Part shown: positions 15,801 to 23,010 of the stretch, piece by piece
Position numbering within the stretch: the stretch's first letter is position 1
Layout of the letters: the number at the start of each line of letters is the position of its first letter
Translations under genes and position numbers: made by a program
Assembly (NCBI GenBank): GCA_022563775.1
Contig: JADFMS010000016.1
Location: 1-26,725 of the forward strand
DNA length: 26,725 nucleotides
Source of the DNA: Fidelibacterota bacterium
GTDB taxonomy: Bacteria > Marinisomatota > SORT01
Direction: 5' to 3'
The notes under the pieces: model-generated
Seen by the model: only the letters and a program-made list of their open reading frames with translations
Database searches by the model: none
What the model was told of the DNA's origin: nothing

Positions 15801-15983
15801 AATCACTGATTCCTTATATATTCCCGGTCCAACTACGATAGTATCTCCTACACTTGCTGCATTTATTGCTTCGTTAATTGTAGGAAAATCACCGGGAACA
15901 TGAATGGAATCTGCCAAAGCTATACTGGTGATTATGAAGATAATTACATGGATTAGTGCAATTTTTATTCCATTTTTTATCAT
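12801..15983 (-). CDS. Secreted protein: two beta-helix + cohesin-like modules and T9SS sorting domain
   Basis: About 1060 residues from the ATG at 15983, which gives a typical signal peptide and has AGGA about ten bases upstream; a TTG seven codons earlier is less likely. Module 1 is a pectate-lyase-like parallel beta-helix (HVPGDFPTINEAINAA, then many NNxI coils) ending DPLFVD…DTQYNDLDGTRNDMGVFGGP, followed by a cohesin-like beta-sandwich (SGFPGDTVNITISMNN…LQGAIFQIEYD). Module 2 repeats the same order, with NTIQEAMASATSGDTIVV, DPLFID…YNDIDGTRNDMGIFGGP and SAVPGDTVEIRLMGTN. The C-terminus is a T9SS type A tail (SHNYPNPFNPVTTIQYALP … KTKKMILLK). Expected to be exported through the outer membrane and surface-held or released. 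No catalytic pectate-lyase residues were identified and no dockerin partner is in view. Confidence 0.85.
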   Translation of the reverse strand: MIKNGIKIALIHVIIFIITSIALADSIHVPGDFPTINEAINAASVGDTIVVGPGIYKESVIMKSGVSLLGSGPHRTSIISPDPDKNTLSTTSNAFVEGFTIAQEKPGIGNVLTVVGISPIIRNNVITRIGGLQSGEAGIIVRSSTAIIEKNFIYNFEVGIFVNRSSPVIRNNIIKCWVGIQGEGSNIIVVNNTIITLKLMGTWLTGGGTVQNNIVMNVGTTDAWGIGASSEYKIGYNNQWNYPYITLNGVGDISADPLFVDMANDIYLLSENSPSIDTGNPDTQYNDLDGTRNDMGVFGGPTPISSVITTGINKSVEISKQSGFPGDTVNITISMNNPIGLQGAIFQIEYDKSILVATDIQLTSTTGKFTLTADYVTEGQIYAELDGTYEVTGGSGSILNIEFIVSDSAHSGDVTSIRFVSVTLFNGSDNAFALIKITDGLFVVNQGSEEGAYIYVDSQNSQTEDGSRVSPFNTIQEAMASATSGDTIVVVGGEYAGPLLMRDGVFLRGAGALVTIIRGAAEDPTVTFDSTIVGEISGFTIFGPDELPDIWPIMAVVSSSPKITNNRFEKTIADLLPAIEITNNSSPVIEHNAIIMSGISSGNSNPVIKYNYIEGADGGSAALGLFNSSNALISNNKILGGRQGRPALYIESGSNYTVINNNIISSKDGGNGIDIQAAVNLGIYNNLVEDLSDNANGIIIKNSSEVILANNIINTGGTGLDEVLSGMTAYNNIITGAANFGISASASSVIDYNDLWNNVTDYNIISKGANDISADPLFIDLENHNYRLGESSPGINAGHPDVEYNDIDGTRNDMGIFGGPYADSTSIFKLAPALHMENISAVPGDTVEIRLMGTNVESITNILGRISFDSDVLSYLSMENANLTRTFSLTRETISSEMVGFSLQSTIGIENAEGTLLKINFVINKNAVQSPTIIKFDFASVLDDLAIPQSNLTLENGEIHITSVGVKNEGLIPFTYKLSHNYPNPFNPVTTIQYALPAAGDVLLTIYNLRGQEVARLVNEVQQAGYHKVTWDASSLASGIYFYRLQAGDFVKTKKMILLK

Positions 15984-16028
15984 TATATAAGTATCCTGCT
16001 TCAAAAAATTTAGAGGATTTATAAAATC

Positions 16029-16057
16029 ATAATAGGGTCTTTTACCATATTTGTCAA
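16029..16057 (-). promoter_or_regulatory. Near-consensus sigma-70 promoter for the beta-helix protein
   Basis: On the minus strand, TTGACA (16057-16052), a 17-base spacer and TATTAT (16034-16029). The start site would be near 16022, about 39 bases before the ATG at 15983. That also argues against the earlier TTG start at 16004, which would leave a much shorter leader. Confidence 0.7.
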
Positions 16058-16257
16058 GCCTATTTAGTCATATTCTAATCTTGTAATTGTAAGTGATTTT
16101 AATAATCCATTTTAATATTGATTGATTCAAAGTCGTTATAGCTATCAGATACGACAAGTTTGTTTCTAAACGACCGATTATTTAACAGTTCGCCCCGTGT
16201 CTCTAAAGCTAATTATCAAAACTCTCTTTTCGACAGGTTTTGTGATGACTGAAATGG

Positions 16258-16284
16258 TGTGTCATAAGTAATGTTTATGACACA
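16258..16284 (-). terminator. Hairpin just after the Ig/FN3 gene stop
   Basis: A perfect 9-bp stem (TGTGTCATA / TATGACACA) with a 9-base loop begins three bases after the stop codon of the minus-strand gene. No run of U follows, so it is either a factor-dependent end or a 3'-end stabilising hairpin rather than a classic intrinsic terminator. The remaining bases up to 16028 show no ORF. Confidence 0.4.
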
Positions 16285-16287
16285 GCG

Positions 16288-18819
16288 TTACTTCAGCAAG
16301 AGCATCTTCTTCGTTTGGACAAAGTCACCGGCGCTCAACTGATAAATATATAAGCCGCTTGCCACCGATCTGCCGGATTGGTTCACACCGTTCCATCTTA
16401 TCTCATGATAACCTGCCTGTAGGTTATTTTGTTGAATTCGCGCCACCAGTTTACCTGTAATATTATAAATCTCCAATGTCACATCGCTCCGCTGCGGTAG
16501 GGCGTACATTATGGTCGTAGTCGGGTTGAACGGATTCGGATAATTTTGGAAAAGGCTGAATTCTTCAGGTATTCCTGCGTATTCTTCATCTTCAACACCG
16601 ACAATATCTCCTAAACCGAATACTTCTACACTTGGCGTATCTAAACTGTCCTCATCAGCGTCCTCGGCTATGACGAACCATCGATAACTTCCGGGTAGAA
16701 TATCTTCCGTTACCTGATGCGTAGTATCTTCAAGTCCGGTTGCTAAATAAACAACGGAATCAGAATCGACCGCGCTCATAATAATCAGGCTGTACCTTAC
16801 CGTATCACGCGGATCAGGATCTTCAGAGGAGAACCATGTGAACAGAGGTCTTAACGAATCAACAGGACTGTTATTCTCAGGACTTATGAGTGAAAACTCT
16901 AATGGCGATTCCTGCTTATCGAGCAAGAACGATGCCGTATCACTGAAAGCAAACTGTCCTGAGGAATCATTTGCCATTACTGACCAGTAGAATAGCGAAT
17001 CGTCCGCTAATGGAACCGAAAGAGTGTAAAATGTATCGGTCAATATTTCTGAGAATAAAGGTGATTCTAATGATTCAAAAGCGGAGATCATAAGTCTGTA
17101 CTCTATCCTGTCATCCGGGTCCGCATCTGCAGAAGGACGCCATGCGAATGATGGAAGCAATGTATTCAGTGTATCACCCAACGGATACGACAGTTCAAAC
17201 TTAGACGGCGGGTCATTCACAGGCTCCACAGAAATTAGTATAGTATCGGCATCCGACAAATTGCCCGGGTCGGTTGCCGTAAAGACCACCGGTATATTTG
17301 AAACAAAGTAGTTTGAAGGCGCCGACAGAGTAGCCACATGGCTCACAGAATCTATATGTATCAATATACTGTCAAGTGTATCACCGATAAGAGAAGTCAT
17401 AAATATTATGATCCTGAGCTCTGACAGCTTGCTGGATTCGAGAATTATTTCGACCCTTTCTCTCTTCTCAGTTCGCATACTGCTACCCTCTAACATAATC
17501 AATTGTTTGACATGCTTCACAAGTTTATCGTTATTAAAATTCAGTTCAGCTGAAACAACATTCTTAATAAAGTTACCATCTTCTGTTCTCTTATTTTTGG
17601 GTTTGTTGAGTTCGTGTAATTCAACAGGCATCATTACTTCTCGAGACAGCTTACGGTTGGGATTTGCCTGCATCTGTGTTCCGGAGATGAAAAGTTCTAC
17701 TCTCCAATTCAAGTCAGATTTATTATTATCCACGTCAGTCACAAAATCATCAAGGTCTATGCTGAAGGACGAATCTTCCGGGAATGAAATATCAGGTATG
17801 CCTGAAACCACAGGCGCATCATTGACGGGTAATATCCGTATAACAGTCGTGTCACTACTTGTGGAATCATCCGCATCACTGACACTGAACACAACCGTGA
17901 ACGTTCCGCTGCTATCCGGTAAACCTGAAAGTGTTACGTCCTTTGACTCGTTATCTATTTCAATTACGAGTGACAAATTAGACATTGAGTTAGAGAATAT
18001 GCTTGCATCCCTCCCATCATCCGCCTTGTCTATGAATAACTTTTCACTCCATCTCGCAAAATTCATACGCGGGGATATAATAGATTCGGACATCTCTTTT
18101 GTTCCAAATGACAGCTCACTGAACGTCACTGAATCATCTATTATTATCGCTGAAAGTGTCAGACTATCTAACGAATCATCGGGATCACTTATAAATGGAC
18201 CGAACGGAATAACAATGCTGCTGTCTTCCAGGAAGATCGCAAGCGTATCTGAAAGTATAATAACCGGTGGATCATTACTGTTTTCAACATTTATATCCCA
18301 CGCTTGGAAACTGCTGTCTCCACGTTCATCATAGGCAGCAATAATTACGCCGGTCATACCAACGTCAGTCTCTGACGGAGTCCATAACAAAAGGCCGAAT
18401 CTATCGATCTGCATATTTTCGGGACCTTCTACCACCGCATAAAGAATGCTGTCTCCGTTAGCATCGCTTGCCACAATTTGATAGCTGTAAAGCGCATCCT
18501 CTAATGCTGATCTGACAGGAATACTTTCTAATCGCGGCGCCTGCGGAATTCTATAAAACAAACCGGCGAAACCACGTATTGCACCTCCACTATGCCTTCC
18601 GACTAACGGTTGACCAATAGAGCCCCGCATCCGGGCATTAGTGAACGATTCGGATTGTCCACCACTACTATTAGCTGTTCCACTGACCGACTCAAAATTC
18701 ATATCAGCTTCTTGAGCTATGGAACTAACAGGATGGAAGAAACCGACCATCAATATAGCGATGAAAACCGCTTTAATCGGTAACAGTATCCGTTCTATAT
18801 GTCGAAACATTCCGTTCAT
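16288..18819 (-). CDS. Secreted Ig/cadherin- and FN3-like repeat protein with T9SS sorting domain
   Basis: An 843-residue protein with a signal peptide (about 1-35, ending SIAQE). An N-terminal segment (ARMRGSIGQPLVGRHSGGA) of the sort that precedes adhesin-like repeats is followed by Ig/cadherin-like sandwiches marked by NDPPVI (about 190), NDAPVV and NDPPSK linkers with DxD calcium-type loops. Two FN3-like repeats follow (SYPLGDTLNTLLPSFAWRPS; SPENNSPVDSLRPLFTWFSS). The end is a T9SS type A tail (FQNYPNPFNPTTTIMYALPQ … QTKKMLLLK). Between the Ig repeats lies an unusually long Ser/Asp-rich interruption (about 245-300 and 370-490). It follows the S74 fibre gene by 29 bases, so the two are probably one transcript. 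Likely a surface or released adhesin; ligand unknown. Confidence 0.82.
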   Translation of the reverse strand: MNGMFRHIERILLPIKAVFIAILMVGFFHPVSSIAQEADMNFESVSGTANSSGGQSESFTNARMRGSIGQPLVGRHSGGAIRGFAGLFYRIPQAPRLESIPVRSALEDALYSYQIVASDANGDSILYAVVEGPENMQIDRFGLLLWTPSETDVGMTGVIIAAYDERGDSSFQAWDINVENSNDPPVIILSDTLAIFLEDSSIVIPFGPFISDPDDSLDSLTLSAIIIDDSVTFSELSFGTKEMSESIISPRMNFARWSEKLFIDKADDGRDASIFSNSMSNLSLVIEIDNESKDVTLSGLPDSSGTFTVVFSVSDADDSTSSDTTVIRILPVNDAPVVSGIPDISFPEDSSFSIDLDDFVTDVDNNKSDLNWRVELFISGTQMQANPNRKLSREVMMPVELHELNKPKNKRTEDGNFIKNVVSAELNFNNDKLVKHVKQLIMLEGSSMRTEKRERVEIILESSKLSELRIIIFMTSLIGDTLDSILIHIDSVSHVATLSAPSNYFVSNIPVVFTATDPGNLSDADTILISVEPVNDPPSKFELSYPLGDTLNTLLPSFAWRPSADADPDDRIEYRLMISAFESLESPLFSEILTDTFYTLSVPLADDSLFYWSVMANDSSGQFAFSDTASFLLDKQESPLEFSLISPENNSPVDSLRPLFTWFSSEDPDPRDTVRYSLIIMSAVDSDSVVYLATGLEDTTHQVTEDILPGSYRWFVIAEDADEDSLDTPSVEVFGLGDIVGVEDEEYAGIPEEFSLFQNYPNPFNPTTTIMYALPQRSDVTLEIYNITGKLVARIQQNNLQAGYHEIRWNGVNQSGRSVASGLYIYQLSAGDFVQTKKMLLLK

Positions 18820-18848
18820 TGTCTGTTATTTATATCTATGTCCCTTAC

Positions 18849-20603
18849 TTACCTTGCAGAGCTTCCCACTATTCGGTTCAACAATTCTCTTAATTCTCTA
18901 ATCTCTTTTTTCATTTCGCCGAGCTCTTCTGTCTTCAACTCCAATTCCTTCTGGCTCTTATAAAGTTCTTGAATTGCCGCTAACGCGACTCCTGAAGGAT
19001 CTATTGTCGAGATAGTCAGATCGTTTTCGCCTACACTGAATATCGAATAGAAATCCTGCGCCATCGGCCCTATATGTTCTATTTCTTCTGATTGTGATTT
19101 ATAGTTCCATTGTTTTATCGGCAGTTTCATTACCTTGTCAAGAATTTCTTCAGTATTCACCTTACGAATGTTCCGCTTCGCGGTGCTGTCAGACAGTGTT
19201 GACCACGCTCCGCCACCTGCTGACAGAGTGACACCGGATGTCATTTGGGAATTGGAGTAGATAGTGGTCCCTCCCGCTGCGCGAACCTTGAATTCGTTCA
19301 TGTTATCGGCAATGAGATCTTCCGTGCCGGACGCATCGGCGAGCAATATTGCGCCGTTCTTATTATTAGCATTTGCATAAGAACCAATAACAATACTGTT
19401 GTTGGCATCTGCAATGGCATTAAGACCCATCGCTATTGACCAGTTTCCGCTTGCTTCCGTATCTCTTCCAAATGCGGTCGACCAATTTCCACTTGCTTTC
19501 GTATCCTGACCGAATGCCGTGGAAAATTCACCCACGTTAGAATCATTCCATTCATCTCCGTTTGAGAATCCTGCGCGGAAAGCGCCCTTGCTTTTATCAA
19601 AGAACATTCTCCGATTGTGATCGCCGATACCGTCACTGTCCAATTGTGATGAACCGAAAACAAAATCATCTAATGCGAGATTGCCGGGTATATTTGATGT
19701 AACGTTTGACGTCGTTGAAAATGCGCCGTCAACTACTTCTCCACCGTCGCCGTCGGTCGGTATATCACTCTTCAGAGCATATGCAGAAGCAGCAATACCG
19801 GCTAAAGAATCTGCATCCCCTGCGCTCGCAGCTCTGAGTACCGTTATGTTATCCGGGATTTGAACATCTGTCGCGGTTCCGGTGATTGCTCCGAATACGA
19901 GGCTTGATGTTTTATCATGGTTCAGTGAATTACCGTCACTCTTAGCTCCCATTGCAGAGACCGCCTCTGTATCGGTATACCTTGCATGATGGACGTCAAC
20001 ATCATTTTCATGAGATTCTAACTCTGAGTCAGTTGTATAATCTCCTGCCGATACATTACCGAGAGAATCGGCATTTCCTGCATTGTTGATTGTGATATTA
20101 TCCGGTATTTGGGCATCAGTGGCAGTGCCGGATAGCGAATCAAAACTTAGGAATGTTACCGGATCATAGAAACTCGCCGGCTTACCTGCAAGCATTTCCG
20201 CGTTCTCTGCAAACCCGGAAGAATCGCTTTTCAATGCCTTTAGAGAGACAAATGAATGTCCAACCCTTAGCCTTGGTTGTTGCAATACGGCTCCTTCCAC
20301 TTCCACACTCAACCAATAATCCTTGTCGAATGGAAGGTCAATGGAATTTTTTGACCCTAAGAACGCATCGTAAAGTCCGTGATCCAAAATTAGATCATGA
20401 CTCTCTTCCCACAACAGAGTTCCTCCTGTGGGATCGTCATAGATCCTGAACTTTGATTCATAATTTCCGTCAGGTAAAGCCCGTCCCGTCGAGTCAGTCA
20501 GGAACCCCTGCATCGTCACTACAGGATTGGACTGAGCCTTGATTGAATTGACCGCTAAGAACATCAAAGCAGTCGTCATAATAAAACGCCTTAAGTACTT
20601 CAT
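18849..20603 (-). CDS. Trimeric fibre-like secreted protein with YadA-type head repeats and S74 chaperone domain
   Basis: 584 residues from the ATG at 20603, chosen because GGAGG lies eight bases upstream and a signal peptide follows directly (MKYLRRFIMTTALMFLA…IKAQ); the frame is open to 20747 but without signal features. An N-terminal beta-domain (VVTMQGFLTDSTGRALPDGNY…DYWLSVEVEG) is followed by a linker rich in TATDVQIPDNIT repeats. Next come 14-residue head repeats of the YadA type (FSTAFGQDTKASGN, WSTAFGRDTEASGN, WSIAMGLNAIADAN), and finally an intramolecular chaperone of peptidase family S74 (LSDSTAKRNIRKV … EHIGPMAQDFY) and a coiled coil (about 545-580). Known S74 domains trimerise the fibre and cut themselves off at the Ser of the SD motif. 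It has no T9SS tail, unlike its operon partner. Confidence 0.83.
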   Translation of the reverse strand: MKYLRRFIMTTALMFLAVNSIKAQSNPVVTMQGFLTDSTGRALPDGNYESKFRIYDDPTGGTLLWEESHDLILDHGLYDAFLGSKNSIDLPFDKDYWLSVEVEGAVLQQPRLRVGHSFVSLKALKSDSSGFAENAEMLAGKPASFYDPVTFLSFDSLSGTATDAQIPDNITINNAGNADSLGNVSAGDYTTDSELESHENDVDVHHARYTDTEAVSAMGAKSDGNSLNHDKTSSLVFGAITGTATDVQIPDNITVLRAASAGDADSLAGIAASAYALKSDIPTDGDGGEVVDGAFSTTSNVTSNIPGNLALDDFVFGSSQLDSDGIGDHNRRMFFDKSKGAFRAGFSNGDEWNDSNVGEFSTAFGQDTKASGNWSTAFGRDTEASGNWSIAMGLNAIADANNSIVIGSYANANNKNGAILLADASGTEDLIADNMNEFKVRAAGGTTIYSNSQMTSGVTLSAGGGAWSTLSDSTAKRNIRKVNTEEILDKVMKLPIKQWNYKSQSEEIEHIGPMAQDFYSIFSVGENDLTISTIDPSGVALAAIQELYKSQKELELKTEELGEMKKEIRELRELLNRIVGSSAR

Positions 20604-20747
20604 CGTTTTGCCTCCGATGATTTTGTTGTTATTTCTTCTACTGCAAATCATAAACGGATAAGAATTTACACCGTTTAAACTACTGTTTCTATTTTCTTTA
20701 CTTTCTTTCTTCATTATCTCTTTTACCTTCAAGCTGCATTGCTGCAT

Positions 20748-20753
20748 ATTATA
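20748..20753 (-). promoter_or_regulatory. Possible -10 box of the fibre operon
   Basis: A perfect TATAAT on the minus strand, without a good -35 at 16-18 bases. The start site would be near 20741, leaving a 138-base leader before the ATG at 20603. A promoter without a -35 fits activation by a CRP-type factor at the site about 95 bases further upstream. Confidence 0.35.
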
Positions 20754-20828
20754 ACATTCTGGTAGCTTAGCAAATGATATGCAACACTTCCTTGAGCTGC
20801 GTCACATAAAGCTTACAGGGCATTTTTG

Positions 20829-20844
20829 TGTGACACAAATCACA
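20829..20844. promoter_or_regulatory. Perfect CRP/FNR-family binding site
   Basis: TGTGA-CACAAA-TCACA is an exact match to the TGTGA-N6-TCACA consensus of CRP. The centre lies near -95 of the proposed fibre-operon start and about 300 bases from the TfoX-like gene on the other side. TGTGTGACACAA around it adds symmetry. The regulator gene is not in the window and many Crp/Fnr relatives share this consensus. Confidence 0.6.
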
Positions 20845-20894
20845 TTGTAAATGATATCAAAACCACTCCCTATAAAGTGATTAGAGAAATATTT

Positions 20895-21110
20895 TTATAG
20901 TCCGTCAGAACAGATTTTGGCGGGTTCTGCCACCCTAAAGTTGTCGGACTTAGTCAGGTTTTCAGCAGTGATTTCATCTTGCCCGAACAGTTTGCTCCGA
21001 ACTATTCTAAGAAGTTCCTCTTCAAGGTCAGCCGGCTTGATCAGATAAGTTATTTTTTTCCTGTATCCATTGTTTGCAATTCTGAGAACAACTACTAAAT
21101 TTATGCTTAA
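20895..21110 (-). pseudogene. Start-less ORF remnant, receiver-like C-terminal segment
   Basis: A 71-codon open stretch on the minus strand with no ATG, GTG or TTG that would give most of it. The codon pattern looks coding and the peptide is well-behaved: VVVLRIANNGYRKK, then ITYLIKPADLEEELLRIVRS, then KLFGQDEITAENLTKSDNF. The YLIKPxDLEELL part resembles the last strand and helix of response-regulator receiver domains (the conserved Lys-Pro), but no phospho-acceptor region precedes it. I read it as the decayed end of a lost gene; a gene with a rare start codon is the alternative. Confidence 0.35.
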
Positions 21111-21140
21111 TTAAATATCAACGATAATCGGTGCTTTAAA

Positions 21141-21485
21141 GTGGCAATAAAATATTTAAATCAACTCATTTCACTTTTTCGAAAAGTAGAATTAGCGGGT
21201 ATCGGCAATATAAACCTTGAATTTAAGCACTTTTTTAGCGGTGCTGCTGTTTATGCAAATGGGAAAATATGTGTAACATTAACGCCTGTCGGATTCGCTT
21301 TGAAACTATCAAAATCTGATATCGACTCTCTCTTGGAATCGAAAGGAAATAAAAGACTTCGTTATTTCCCAAATTCACCGGTAAAAAAAGATTATGTGGT
21401 ACTGTCAGCTGATATACTCAATAACGCTGAGTCATTGGGCAGTTTAGTCAGAACAAGCATCGAATTCGTTGCCGAACAATCATGA
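21141..21485 (+). CDS. TfoX N-terminal-domain-like protein
   Basis: 114 residues, with a GTG start that is the only start codon available after the preceding in-frame stop. The pattern fits the TfoX N-terminal domain: an N-terminal helix (YLNQLISLFRKVE), EFKHFFSGAAVYANGKICVTLT (about 28-49, the family's MFGG…YxdGxxF part), FALKLSKSDIDSLLE, and a final YVVLSADILNN with a C-terminal helix. Full-length TfoX (Sxy) controls competence in gamma-proteobacteria, but stand-alone N-domains of about 110 residues are widespread and of unknown role, so no competence function is claimed. Its TGA overlaps the next gene's ATG (ATGA), so the two are translationally coupled. Confidence 0.65.
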   Translation: MAIKYLNQLISLFRKVELAGIGNINLEFKHFFSGAAVYANGKICVTLTPVGFALKLSKSDIDSLLESKGNKRLRYFPNSPVKKDYVVLSADILNNAESLGSLVRTSIEFVAEQS

Positions 21486-21675
21486 ATATGCACAGACTGA
21501 AATATGCGGGGGGCTGGCATAGCATACGTTATTCTTTGCAGATGGCAAAAAAAGCCGGCGGATTCGGAAAACTGTTTCGAGCGTTAAAAAATCCCAACAC
21601 ATGCAAGGCATGCGCACTCGGCATGGGTGGCTCGTCAGGCGGAATGATAGATGAAGTCGGACACAGACTGCAAGT

Positions 21676-22995
21676 ATGCAAGAAATCTATGCAAGCACAG
21701 GTTCAGGATATGCAACCGGCTATAAGCAGCGTTTTTTTAAGGAAAATTCTATTGAAGATATTGAAAAGCTCAGCGGTTATGAACTTGAATCGCTCGGCAG
21801 AATCGGTAGACCGCTTTACATTGGAGAGGGAGATTCGCACTACAAGGTTTTAGATTGGAATAAAGCCTTAGAGATTCTAATAGAGAATTGGCGTAAGTCC
21901 GATGTAAATAGAAGTTTTTTTTATACCTCGGGACGATCTTCAATTGAAGCAGGTTTTCTCGTTCAACTACTGGCTCGTCAATGGGGGACGAATAACGTCA
22001 ACAATTGTTCCTATTATTGCCATCAAGCATCCGGAGTAGGTCTCACTCTGAGTCTCGGAAGCGGTACAAGCAGTGTTGAGCTGCGGGACATAGGAAAATC
22101 CGATTTGGTAGTTCTGATCGGCACAAATCCATCGAGTAACCATCCGCGCTTAATGACTCATCTGATGAAATTAAAACGAAGAGGCGGTAAGGTCATAGTT
22201 ATAAATCCCTTTAAGGAACTCGGTCTCGAACGATTTAAAGTTCCGAGTGACATTCGCTCTTTATTGTTCGGCTCGAAAATTTCCGATCTCTACCTTCAGC
22301 CGCATTGTGGTGGCGACTTGGCATTTTTAAAGGCTGCGGCTGTTAGAATATTGGAAAAGGATTCTGTTGACAGAGAATTCGTAGAAAATCATTGTGAAGA
22401 AGAATCTGAATTTCGCTCGGATTTAGAGTCCCAAAATGTTGATTCCCTCTTACAGAAATCAGGTCTATCCGATGCCGATTTAAATTCATTTTGTGAGATG
22501 ATAACCCTTTCAAAACGAACAATATTTGCGTGGGCGATGGGTGTCACTCACCATTTGCATGGCTCCGATACAGTCCGGGCGATAACAAATTTAGCGCTTC
22601 TACGGGGTATGATAGGAAAAGAGGGCGCCGGATTGCTTCCGATAAGAGGGCATAGTAATGTTCAGGGGATCGGCACTGTCGGTGTGGTTCCGAAGTTAAA
22701 ACCGGAAATCGCCGAGTCAATTTCTTCTGTGATGAATTTTGAACTTCCTTCTCAGGAAGGGAAAGATACTTTCGCATGCATGGAAGCTGCGCATAGAGGA
22801 GATATGGACTTTACGTTTATTATCGGCGGAAATCTATACGGAGCCAATCCTGACCAAAAATGGGCTTCCGAATCCTTACAAAAAATCAATTTCATCACAT
22901 ACCTCAGCACTACCTTGAACAAGGGACATCTTTTCGGAAGAGGGAAAAGCACATTGATATTACCCGTACTTGCGAGAGATGAAGAAAGACAGTAA
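21676..22995 (+). CDS. Central open fragment of the YdeP-like oxidoreductase
   Basis: 439 codons; the ATG at 21676 lies out of frame inside the upstream part, and true homology begins at about residue 20 (RFFKENSIEDIEKL). It carries the molybdopterin-binding body: FYTSGRSSIEAGFLVQLLAR (about 82-101), NNVNNCSYYCHQASGVGLT, LVVLIGTNPSSNHPRLM (about 144-160), KVIVINPFKELGLERFKVP, MGVTHHLHGS and HSNVQGIGTVG. An annotator calling frames mechanically would list this as a separate protein; it lacks the N-terminal cysteine region and the C-terminal dinucleotide-binding domain, so it is unlikely to work alone. Confidence 0.6.
   Translation: MQEIYASTGSGYATGYKQRFFKENSIEDIEKLSGYELESLGRIGRPLYIGEGDSHYKVLDWNKALEILIENWRKSDVNRSFFYTSGRSSIEAGFLVQLLARQWGTNNVNNCSYYCHQASGVGLTLSLGSGTSSVELRDIGKSDLVVLIGTNPSSNHPRLMTHLMKLKRRGGKVIVINPFKELGLERFKVPSDIRSLLFGSKISDLYLQPHCGGDLAFLKAAAVRILEKDSVDREFVENHCEEESEFRSDLESQNVDSLLQKSGLSDADLNSFCEMITLSKRTIFAWAMGVTHHLHGSDTVRAITNLALLRGMIGKEGAGLLPIRGHSNVQGIGTVGVVPKLKPEIAESISSVMNFELPSQEGKDTFACMEAAHRGDMDFTFIIGGNLYGANPDQKWASESLQKINFITYLSTTLNKGHLFGRGKSTLILPVLARDEERQ
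21733..21739 (+). other. T TTT TTA heptamer at the frameshift point
   Basis: In the upstream frame the codons are GTT TTT TTA AGG. The heptamer T TTT TTA is the X XXY YYZ slippery type in the right phase, and a -1 slip leads straight into the homologous downstream frame (AAG GAA AAT). No strong downstream stem or upstream internal Shine-Dalgarno was seen. Confidence 0.5.
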
Positions 22996-23010
22996 ACGAC
23001 CCAAGAGAGT

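Noticed and set aside
17408..18334. 308-codon + strand ORF opposite the Ig/FN3 gene
   Set aside because: Ser/Leu-rich composition is what the antisense of a Ser/Asp-rich repeat protein gives; no start signal or family motif.
18849..20603. Prophage tail fibre
   Set aside because: The S74 domain is shared with phage spikes, but no other phage gene is nearby, the protein has a signal peptide, and it is paired with a T9SS protein.
20604..20747. 48-residue N-terminal extension of the S74 fibre protein
   Set aside because: The ATG at 20603 has GGAGG at good spacing and starts the signal peptide directly; the extension lies in the leader after the TATAAT.
21482..21853. The 123-codon ORF as a stand-alone protein
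   Set aside because: Only its first 85 or so residues match the oxidoreductase family; the rest is out-of-frame sequence past the frameshift.
22993..22995. Selenocysteine or pyrrolysine read-through in the formate dehydrogenase-like gene
   Set aside because: The codon is TAA, not TGA or TAG, and it falls in a motif that is not the Moco-ligand position.
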